The translations under genes were made by a program, and so were the position numbers. From the NCBI GenBank assembly GCA_022072085.1, contig JAJVII010000026.1, positions 1-52,222 of the forward strand: a DNA stretch of 52,222 bases, read 5' to 3'. This document shows, one piece after another, positions 16,667 to 22,971 of the stretch. The notes under the pieces are model-generated. The model made no database searches. It saw nothing but the letters and a program-made list of their open reading frames with translations, and had not been told where the DNA came from. Every line of letters begins with the position of its first letter. Position 1 is the first letter of the stretch. This stretch comes from Phycisphaerae bacterium. GTDB taxonomy: Bacteria; Planctomycetota; Phycisphaerae; JAJVII01.

Positions 16667-17799
16667 GAACTGCTGGTTCGGATGCCCTTGAGCCGCATTT
16701 GAAGCTCGTTGGGGTTGGGCGAGTTGGCCATCGCTTCGCTCAGCGAGACCATCTCCCGCTCGACCAATTCCTGGAGCGCCGCGTTGAAGTCCTGCATGCC
16801 GCCCTGGCGGTCGGAGCGGATCACGTCCAGCAGTTCCTCCTCGCGGCCCTCGGCGATCATTTTGCGGGCCGACGCGTTGACAATCAATACCTCAACCGCC
16901 GGAACCCGCGAGATTCCCTCGGCGATGCTCGGCAGCAGCTTGAGCCCGATCACCGCCCGCAGGTTGAACGTCAGTGCCTGGCGGACCAGGTCGCGGCTGG
17001 CTTCGGGGAACAGGTCGAGCACGCGGCTGAGCGTGCTGGCGCTGCCCGAGGCGTGCACCGTGCCGAAGACCAGGTGTCCGGTCTCGGCTGCGTGCAGCGC
17101 CGCCTCGAACGTTTCGCGGTCGCGCATCTCGCCGATCAGCACGACGTCGGGGTCTTCGCGCATCAGGAACTTGAGCGCCGCCTGGAAGTCGGCCACGTCG
17201 ATGCCGATCTCCCGCTGGTTGACGAAGGCCTTCTTGTCCTCGTAGAGGTACTCGATCGGATCCTCGACGGTGACGATGTGGCACGCCCGCGTCCGGTTGA
17301 TGTGCTCGATCATCGACGCGATGGTCGTGCTCTTGCCCGAGCCGGTGATGCCGCTGACCAGGATCAGCCCCTGCCGCAACTGGGCCAGCCGCTCGACCAC
17401 CGGCGGCAGATGCAGGCTGGCGAAGTCCGGGATATTCCGACTGACCCGCCGGGCCGCGACGCTGGTCAGCGCGCGCTGGCGGAAGATGTTGATGCGGAAA
17501 CGGTCGCCGCCGGGAACCTGGTGGGCCAGGTCCAGTGCTCCGTTGCGGCGGTAGTAGTCCTGTTGCTCGGGCGTGGTGATCTCGAAGATGAGTTCCTCGA
17601 CCTGCTTCTGGCTCAGCGGGGTCGTCCGCAGCGACTGGATGTCCCCGCCGATGCGCAGCCGCGGCGACGAGTTGGCCTTGAGGTGCAGGTCCGACGCGTT
17701 GACCTTGCTCACCTGGCGGAACCACTCGTTGATCTTGGGCTCGGCGTCGCGAGGCCGGTCCTGGTGGTGATCGATCGGAGGCGGCGGTTGCTCGGTCAT
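16663..17799 (-). CDS. pilT: PilT/PilU-type twitching motility ATPase
   Basis: A 378-residue hexameric retraction-ATPase type protein. Walker A GITGSGKS is at 150-157, Asp boxes include VEDPIEYLYEDKK, Walker B VLIGEMRD is at 220-227, and the His box is HLVFGTVHASGS. All catalytic residues are present, unlike in the adjacent PilB-like protein. PilT depolymerises the type IV pilus; no pilin is encoded in the window, so it may serve a distant pilus or secretion apparatus. The start is ATG 17799, and it is the first gene of a five- or six-gene minus-strand run. Confidence 0.88.
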   Translation of the reverse strand: MTEQPPPPIDHHQDRPRDAEPKINEWFRQVSKVNASDLHLKANSSPRLRIGGDIQSLRTTPLSQKQVEELIFEITTPEQQDYYRRNGALDLAHQVPGGDRFRINIFRQRALTSVAARRVSRNIPDFASLHLPPVVERLAQLRQGLILVSGITGSGKSTTIASMIEHINRTRACHIVTVEDPIEYLYEDKKAFVNQREIGIDVADFQAALKFLMREDPDVVLIGEMRDRETFEAALHAAETGHLVFGTVHASGSASTLSRVLDLFPEASRDLVRQALTFNLRAVIGLKLLPSIAEGISRVPAVEVLIVNASARKMIAEGREEELLDVIRSDRQGGMQDFNAALQELVEREMVSLSEAMANSPNPNELQMRLKGIRTSSS

Positions 17800-17820
17800 G
17801 TGCGTTCACCCGGCCAGTTC

Positions 17821-17837
17821 TGTCAACGCAGTTGACA
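17821..17837. promoter_or_regulatory. perfect inverted repeat (operator-like) at the small RNA promoter
   Basis: TGTCAAC-GCA-GTTGACA, with seven-base arms and a three-base centre. It overlaps the -35 hexamer of the plus-strand promoter and lies 22 bases upstream of the pilT start on the other strand, so a bound protein could affect both. No known regulator is assigned. Confidence 0.5.
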
Positions 17838-17859
17838 AACGCGGCAAATAGGTCATACT
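17832..17859 (+). promoter_or_regulatory. promoter of a candidate small RNA
   Basis: A perfect -35 TTGACA (17832-17837), a 16-base spacer and CATACT (17854-17859) point on the plus strand, away from pilT and into a region with no plus-strand gene. Predicted start of transcription is near 17866. Confidence 0.6.
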
Positions 17860-17865
17860 TGAGTC

Positions 17866-17942
17866 AGTTCTCTGTAGGTGAGAGTCGGCTTCATGCCGTG
17901 ACGTCGCCAAAAGCGACCTGGCCTACAGAGGGCTTATTTTTT
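17866..17942 (+). ncRNA. candidate structured small RNA, three-way junction
   Basis: A closing 9-bp helix (CTCTGTAGG 17870-17878 with CCTACAGAG 17922-17930) encloses two hairpins: CGGC-TTCAT-GCCG (17886-17898) and GTCGC-CAAAA-GCGAC (17903-17917). The helix is followed by GGC and a T-rich run at 17934-17942, so the structure would also work as an intrinsic terminator. With the promoter just upstream this is a complete transcription unit of about 77 bases. It matches no riboswitch or standard small RNA that I know (not SRP RNA, 6S, tmRNA or TPP). It lies between pilT and the TOPRIM gene of module 2, on the opposite strand to both. Confidence 0.6.
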
Positions 17943-17972
17943 GTGCAAGTCTTCCTTCGCTCAAGCCATTTC

Positions 17973-18683
17973 TTATCCCGGCAAGCCTTTCAGTGCTACG
18001 AGGAATTCGACCTCAAACCTCTTGGCTTCTCCAAACCTTCCGGCCACACGCGGCCACGCATCCTCAAGTCTAGCCTGGTGATCCAGGTAGTCTCTCTGCG
18101 ACTTGCGGATTCGGATGCGCTTGGGTTGCTGGCCGAGCCGTGATTCGGGATTGGGCAGGCACTCTCCGGCCCTCTGCATGATCCTGTCGTTTGGGAACAG
18201 ACTTGCCACGACCCAGGCCTCCGTGCTCTTGGACGGCATGCAGATGACGGCCTTGGCAGGGGACGCTACCTCCCCGCACCAACTAAGCAGAACAGCACGC
18301 AAAGCATCAGTCGTATTGCCTGCCGGCGGACAAGGGCGTTTGCACGGCAACTTGCCGTCCTCAGGCTCCGGATCAAGTGATGAATCGTCGCTGTATTTCT
18401 TGTCTGCCACGTCCGCGTCAAGGTGAAGGAGCAGCAAGTCGTGATTCTCAAAGAGCAGGGCGTCCTGACTCAGACGTCCCGATCCGCGAACCGCAGCCTG
18501 CTTGCACCAGCGGTAGACGCCGGTCCACCCGGCCCCAAGAGGGCCGAAAGCCACAGAGCCCTCGGGCTGCAACTGCTGAATCACAAAGGGACGATCTTCC
18601 AACAGGCTCTGGAGGGCCGCCTGGATCACGATTCGATCCGTCGGGCCTTCCGCGACCAGGGCGATTCGGAGCGGGTCAGACAT
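17973..18683 (-). CDS. TOPRIM-like protein of module 2
   Basis: A 236-residue protein with TOPRIM hallmarks: Glu12 in IALVAEGPTDRIVIQAAL, the DxD in LLLLHLDADV (Asp89, Asp91) and a later KSTEAWVVASLF resembling DUF3226/DUF4276-type proteins. The start ATG 18683 overlaps the ATPase stop by 8 bases (ATGTCTGA), so the pair is translationally coupled. Base composition is visibly lower in GC than in the pil genes. A nuclease role is inferred from the fold and from partnership with an SMC-type ATPase. It is only weakly similar to the TOPRIM protein of module 1, so the two modules are not a recent duplication. Confidence 0.72.
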   Translation of the reverse strand: MSDPLRIALVAEGPTDRIVIQAALQSLLEDRPFVIQQLQPEGSVAFGPLGAGWTGVYRWCKQAAVRGSGRLSQDALLFENHDLLLLHLDADVADKKYSDDSSLDPEPEDGKLPCKRPCPPAGNTTDALRAVLLSWCGEVASPAKAVICMPSKSTEAWVVASLFPNDRIMQRAGECLPNPESRLGQQPKRIRIRKSQRDYLDHQARLEDAWPRVAGRFGEAKRFEVEFLVALKGLPG

Positions 18684-19875
18684 TCGGAACGCCCCCCAAC
18701 AGACCATTCATCCACATTCGAGACAACGTCCAATCCTTATCCGGCCTTCTTGCAATTGCCGTCTGGAGGTCGATGGATCGAACCACCGTGTGTCCCTGAT
18801 TGTCTCGATCCACGGCAAATAGCCGGACATCTGGTTGGTCCAGGGGAATTCCGTCTAGGACGGCCGGGTTGTGGACCGTCAGTAGCCACTGCCGAGCGTT
18901 GCGACTACCGCTAGTCCATGAACACAGTCGGGTCATGATGCGTTGCGCCAGCCGTGGGTTGAGGGCCTGATCCACATTGTCCATGGCCAGACAGCGGGGG
19001 GATTTGGGATGCAACGCAAGCACGGCGCAGTAGAGGATGTAAAGGGCACCCTCGCTGGCGTCGTACCCGGTGAGGCGATTGCGCCGTTTGGCCATGAACC
19101 TGTCAACGAATTGAATCACGAGGCGCGAACGGGCTGCCGACGGTGAGAGCGGGACGCCCACAGACGGTTCTGCTGAGAAATCATTGGCCCAGTCGATGAG
19201 TTCCCTAACTTCTTCCAAGGACTTAGCGAGAGGCGAATCCTCTTCTTCTTGTGCATCCAGGAGTTCTTCAATCGCCTCCGGCAGACGCCCCCCCCCAAGC
19301 CCTACTGGTTCCCGTGTCTGAAGGTCCTGCACGAGCCCTCGGAGGGAAGGTGTGTTGGGGCAGTGGATGCTGTAATGGCGAAGCTCATCCATTAGGAGCA
19401 AGGCCGAATCGTTTGGCTTGAGATCCACCGTCTTTAGCGCTGCCAGTCCTTGCTCCTGATTGTGCTTTCCGGCGCTTGTTGTCGAACGAGTGACGACCTG
19501 ATCCTTCGGTTTCGGGCCTCGCCGGAAATTCTCAGTCTTGAATCGCCAAGCTGGGCTGGGGTTGTTGAGAGGATTCCAGAGCGTCACTTCATACGCCGCG
19601 CCAGCGGTGCTCTCAGCTCCAAAAAAAATGTGCGGTGAAGCCGGACTCTTCGGAAATGCGGACTTGTAGAGCCTTGGAACCCCGGGGCGAACGCCGCGAC
19701 GGAGCAGAGTCTCGTCATCGACACGCCCGAAGGCGGCGGCTCCAAGCACTCCAACCGCCTCCAGAAGATTGCTCTTCCCACTCCCATTGGCGCCGACAAA
19801 TACGTTTATCCGCCCCAAATCAAGTTCAAGCTTCAAGAGCGACTTGAAACACTCGATCCTCAGTTTCTTAAGCAT
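18676..19875 (-). CDS. AAA ATPase of module 2, containing a G9 tract
   Basis: A 399-residue SMC/RecF-like ATPase. Walker A GANGSGKS is at 28-35; the Walker B region is CLAMDNVDQALNP (about 295-307), with Asn in the place of the usual catalytic Glu; the H-loop is TVHNP (333-337). The start was set at ATG 19875, with AGGA 4 bases upstream. It begins 20 bases after the hisF stop. A run of nine G (complement of 19288-19296) and a run of eight T (complement of 19621-19628) lie in the coding sequence. GC is lower than in hisF, suggesting acquisition. Confidence 0.85.
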   Translation of the reverse strand: MLKKLRIECFKSLLKLELDLGRINVFVGANGSGKSNLLEAVGVLGAAAFGRVDDETLLRRGVRPGVPRLYKSAFPKSPASPHIFFGAESTAGAAYEVTLWNPLNNPSPAWRFKTENFRRGPKPKDQVVTRSTTSAGKHNQEQGLAALKTVDLKPNDSALLLMDELRHYSIHCPNTPSLRGLVQDLQTREPVGLGGGRLPEAIEELLDAQEEEDSPLAKSLEEVRELIDWANDFSAEPSVGVPLSPSAARSRLVIQFVDRFMAKRRNRLTGYDASEGALYILYCAVLALHPKSPRCLAMDNVDQALNPRLAQRIMTRLCSWTSGSRNARQWLLTVHNPAVLDGIPLDQPDVRLFAVDRDNQGHTVVRSIDLQTAIARRPDKDWTLSRMWMNGLLGGVPNV

Positions 19876-19895
19876 GGCGTCCTGTTCCTTTCCTC

Positions 19896-20663
19896 TCACA
19901 GCCGCACGGGCACGCCGCGGTCGGCCAGGTAGCGTTTGGTCTGCTCGATGCTGTAGGTGCCGAAGTGGAAGATGCTCGCCGCCAGCGCCGCGTCCGCGCC
20001 GCCGCGGGTCAGCACGTCGTGCATGTGCTCCGGTCCGCCCGCGCCGCCGCTGGCCACCACCGGCACGCTCACCGCGTCGGCCACCGCGCGGGTCATCTCG
20101 ATATCGTAGCCGTCCTTCGTTCCGTCGGCGTCCATGCTGGTCAGCACGATCTCGCCGGCGCCGAGTTGCTCGACCCGCCGGGCCCAGGGGACCGCCTCCA
20201 GCCCCGTCGGTACGCGGCCGCCGTCGATGAACACCTCCCACACCGTCCGCCCGTCGCGCTGCACCCGCCGCGGGTCGATGTTCACGACGATGCACTGTCG
20301 GCCGAACTTCTCGGCCGCCTGCCGCACGAAGTCCGGCGTCCGCACCGCCGCCGAGTTGATCGAGACCTTGTCGGCCCCGGCGTTGAGCAGCTTGCGCACG
20401 TCCGAGAGCGTGCGGATGCCCCCGCCGACCGTCAGCGGCATGGCCACCTGCTCGGCCGTCCGGGCCACCACGTCGATCATGATGTCGCGCTTCTCGTGGC
20501 TGGCGGTGATGTCGAGGAAGACGACCTCGTCGGCGCCGGCCTTTTCATAGCCGGCTGCGATCTGCACCGGGTCGCCCGCGTCGCGGAGGTTGATGAAGTT
20601 GACGCCCTTGACCACTCGGCCGGCGTTTACGTCCAGGCAGGGAATGATTCGTTTGGCCAGCAT
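19896..20663 (-). CDS. hisF: imidazole glycerol phosphate synthase subunit HisF
   Basis: A 255-residue TIM-barrel cyclase of histidine biosynthesis, which with HisH converts PRFAR to IGP and AICAR. The catalytic Asp of IIPCLDV (residue 11) and the second Asp in VVNIDPRR are present, with VVASGGAG and the phosphate-binding motifs intact. It is full length. The start has no Shine-Dalgarno, and a -10-like TAAGAT sits 7 bases upstream. It is the only his gene in the window and is followed directly by the ATPase-TOPRIM module. Confidence 0.97.
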   Translation of the reverse strand: MLAKRIIPCLDVNAGRVVKGVNFINLRDAGDPVQIAAGYEKAGADEVVFLDITASHEKRDIMIDVVARTAEQVAMPLTVGGGIRTLSDVRKLLNAGADKVSINSAAVRTPDFVRQAAEKFGRQCIVVNIDPRRVQRDGRTVWEVFIDGGRVPTGLEAVPWARRVEQLGAGEIVLTSMDADGTKDGYDIEMTRAVADAVSVPVVASGGAGGPEHMHDVLTRGGADAALAASIFHFGTYSIEQTKRYLADRGVPVRL

Positions 20664-20670
20664 CGCGGCT

Positions 20671-20676
20671 ATCTTA
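20671..20676 (-). promoter_or_regulatory. -10-like box immediately upstream of hisF
   Basis: TAAGAT on the minus strand, 7 bases before the ATG, with no ribosome site between; this fits a leaderless transcript like the one proposed for thiE. The -35 is weak. Confidence 0.35.
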
Positions 20677-20857
20677 GCAGATTTCCGCTGACACGCTACG
20701 CCCTGTGACCGCTACGGGTTACAATCCGTCCCGGCCTGGCGGCCCGCCTGCCCCGGTTCCCTGAAATAACCGCTTGCCGCAGGCGTTCTTTCTTTAGATA
20801 TCCAGCCTCTGGGGTACTCTATTCTCTTGAGCCGGCGTTGCACTAGGAGGCAACCAC

Positions 20858-21997
20858 ATGCGCAAACTGATTTGTCTCTCGGCCGCCGTCCTGATCCTCA
20901 ATCTGGCCCTGGCCCTGCTGGCCGAAGACGTGCAGGTCAAGGTGATCAACCCTGACGGCGCCTCACCGACGACCCAGCCGGACAACACCTCGGCTGCGCC
21001 GGCTTCCACCACGCCCAAGCCCACCACGCCCACGCCCGGCCCGCGGCCTGCCTGGACGCCCGTGGGCGGCGACTGGATGATCAGCAACGCCTTCTCGACG
21101 GCCAAGGTTACCGACGACCAGAAGGCCAAGCTCAAGGACGTGCTGGCCGAGATGGAGGCGGCAGCCAAGGCGGACCAGGACAAGACGACCGAGTTGTGGA
21201 AGAAGGCCCGGGATCTTGGCAAGGCCGCCAAGGACGCTGGCAAAGACCCGGCCAAGGACCCCGACGTCCGGGCGGCGGCCGAGGAGATTGGCAAGCAGTG
21301 GCAGGAGAACGCCAAGGCCATGGCCGCCCGCCGCGAAAAGCTGCTGGCCAGCCTCGACGGCGTACTGTCGGCCGACCAGATCGAAAAGATCAAGGACCAG
21401 TTCGATCTCTTCAGTCCCGACCTGGCGACGCGGAACAAGCCGCTGGCCAAGGGGTGGATCAGGAGCAGCCTGCCCGGCGTGACGATCAGTGACGAGCAGG
21501 AGGCCCAGATCATCGCCAAGGTCGCCCCGATTCAGGAGAAGTACGGCGCCCAGTTGGCCGATCTCCGCAAGACCCAGAACCAGCGGCTCCAGGATCTCTA
21601 CAAGGAGAACCCCAAGGAGTGGCAAGCCAACTACAAGAAGGTCAACGAAGAGTTCGGTCCCAAGATGGACTCCCTCAAGCTCGAGTTGGCCAAGGCCCTC
21701 AATGAGACCATCGAGTCGATGTTGACGCCCGAGCAGAAGGCCCAGATGGTCTCCGGCCGCCAGGAGGCCTGGAAGAAGTCGGTGCAGGGCTGGGTCGAGG
21801 GATCGGTCAAGTCGTTTGACGCGGCAAAGCCGACCGACGAGCAGAAGGCCAGGATCAAGGACTTGGCCGAGGCCGCCGGGCAGGCTATGCTGAATACGGA
21901 AATGTATGACAACGCGGGACGGGCCGAGCTGGCCAACAAGTTCCGCGAGGACGCCAAGAAGCTGTTGACCGAAGAGCAGTTGAAGAAGGTCCGCTAG
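20858..21997 (+). CDS. secreted helical protein, Spy/periplasmic-like
   Basis: A 379-residue protein. It has an N-terminal signal peptide (MRKLICLSAAVLILNLALAL), then a Pro/Thr-rich linker (residues 30-65), then about 300 residues of charged, Lys-rich helices with repeated patterns such as KVTDDQKAKLKDVLAEM, TISDEQEAQIIAKV and KPTDEQKARIKDLAE. These repeats, of the form T-D-E/D-Q, resemble the helical repeat of LTXXQ/Spy-type periplasmic proteins. The start follows AGGAGG by 7 bases. Function unknown. It is divergent from hisF and heads a set of three secreted-protein genes. Confidence 0.7.
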   Translation: MRKLICLSAAVLILNLALALLAEDVQVKVINPDGASPTTQPDNTSAAPASTTPKPTTPTPGPRPAWTPVGGDWMISNAFSTAKVTDDQKAKLKDVLAEMEAAAKADQDKTTELWKKARDLGKAAKDAGKDPAKDPDVRAAAEEIGKQWQENAKAMAARREKLLASLDGVLSADQIEKIKDQFDLFSPDLATRNKPLAKGWIRSSLPGVTISDEQEAQIIAKVAPIQEKYGAQLADLRKTQNQRLQDLYKENPKEWQANYKKVNEEFGPKMDSLKLELAKALNETIESMLTPEQKAQMVSGRQEAWKKSVQGWVEGSVKSFDAAKPTDEQKARIKDLAEAAGQAMLNTEMYDNAGRAELANKFREDAKKLLTEEQLKKVR

Positions 21998-22043
21998 ACC
22001 GGGCCGGAACCGAAGAAATCCAAGGCGCCATAGGGAGCGTATC

Positions 22044-22352
22044 ATGGCCAAGATTCTTGCGGCTGTGGCGGCGGTCGTGCTGGTGTGCCTGCTGATGCAG
22101 TCGCCGGCCGGCGCGGAAGAGGGCGTCGTGGTCGTCAACGGCGACAGCGGCGGCGGCCAGGTGATCGTGATCGGCGAGGGCGCCGGCGGCAGCGTGGCGA
22201 CGTTCAATATCCCGCTGGGGGCGGTCGTTCCGACGCCGCCCGGGGTCATCGGCCCTTACGGCCAGATTCCCTGTGCCACGCCCTACGTCGCCCGGACCGG
22301 CGGCGTGCCCGTGGACTATGTCATCCGCGAGTTGAATGAGGACGCTGATTGA
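22044..22352 (+). CDS. small secreted protein with PTPPGVIGxYxQxPC motif, copy 1
   Basis: A 102-residue protein with a signal peptide (MAKILAAVAAVVLVCLLMQS, cleaved near AGA-EE) and a Gly/Val-rich middle. The C-terminal block, PTPPGVIGPYGQIPCA followed by YVIRELNEDAD, recurs in the next gene. GGGAG lies 7 bases before the start. I do not recognise the family. A single conserved Cys in the block could anchor a dimer or a cofactor. Confidence 0.65.
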   Translation: MAKILAAVAAVVLVCLLMQSPAGAEEGVVVVNGDSGGGQVIVIGEGAGGSVATFNIPLGAVVPTPPGVIGPYGQIPCATPYVARTGGVPVDYVIRELNEDAD

Positions 22353-22442
22353 ACCGAACCGTCGCCGCGGTAGCGGCGGTTAACCTTGTTACAATGGATC
22401 GAAAACCGATCGAACAAACATGGTCCCAAGGAGGACACGTCG

Positions 22443-22742
22443 ATGAACAAGTTCGTGGTGATTGCCGTCGTGCTGCTGGTGGGCCTGGTGGCTGTCCAGA
22501 CGCTGCTGCTGGCCGGCGAGCGGGGAGACGCACAGGTCAACAAGGTTGCCCCGGGCGGGTCGCCCCAGGGCGGGGAAGGGGTCTACGCCTACGCCTACGT
22601 CCCGGCCGTCCCGACTCCGCCGGGCGTGATCGGCCAGTACAGCCAGCTCCCCTGTGCCGTCGAGATCGGCGGGACGCGGAGCGTGAACGTCGAGAACCTG
22701 GTGCACGAGCTGGGCGAGCGCGGCTGGCAGCAGCAGCAGTAA
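22443..22742 (+). CDS. small secreted protein with PTPPGVIGxYxQxPC motif, copy 2
   Basis: A 99-residue protein with a hydrophobic N-terminal segment (FVVIAVVLLVGLVAVQTLLL) that may be a signal peptide or an anchor. It then has a Gly-rich region and PTPPGVIGQYSQLPCA, followed by NLVHELGERGW, aligned with the end of the preceding protein. The start is ATG 22443, with AAGGAGG about 8 bases upstream. It ends just before a strong terminator. Clearly a paralogue of the gene 90 bases upstream; function unknown. Confidence 0.68.
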   Translation: MNKFVVIAVVLLVGLVAVQTLLLAGERGDAQVNKVAPGGSPQGGEGVYAYAYVPAVPTPPGVIGQYSQLPCAVEIGGTRSVNVENLVHELGERGWQQQQ

Positions 22743-22774
22743 GCCGCCGGCAGGCAATTTCAAAGACACCGAGC

Positions 22775-22806
22775 AGGCCGTCCGCCCCGCCGGACGGCCT
22801 GTTTCC
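22775..22806 (+). terminator. intrinsic terminator
   Basis: An 11-bp perfect stem (CAGGCCGTCCG with CGGACGGCCTG) with a six-base loop is followed by TTTCC. It lies 32 bases after the second small secreted-protein gene and closes that unit. Confidence 0.75.
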
Positions 22807-22826
22807 TGTACCGACGTTCCTCTTTT

Positions 22827-22881
22827 CAGCCCCGCCAAGGGCTGCATAGTGTAGCCCAGGTGCAGCGAAGCACAACCCATG
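22827..22881. repeat. REP-like intergenic repeat
   Basis: The stretch reads CAGCCCCGCCAAGGGCTG, a hairpin, then TAGTGTAGCCCAGG and TGCAGCGAAGCACAACCCA. Elements of this wording recur between genes in many planctomycete genomes (from memory, not searched). It sits between the convergent small secreted-protein and YfhO-like genes. Confidence 0.4.
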
Positions 22882-22971
22882 GTCTCGGCCATGCCCGTCC
22901 ATCTCCCTCCTCCTTGAAGACGAGGGCAAGGGGGAAGAGACGGACGACGTTGCGGGCGTTCGCCGCGATTC

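Noticed and set aside
17866-17942. Retron ncRNA or tracrRNA
   Set aside because: No reverse transcriptase, Cas gene or repeat array in the window, and the helices do not fit either.
17870-17942. TPP, SAM or purine riboswitch
   Set aside because: None of the conserved core sequences is present and there is no downstream plus-strand gene to control.
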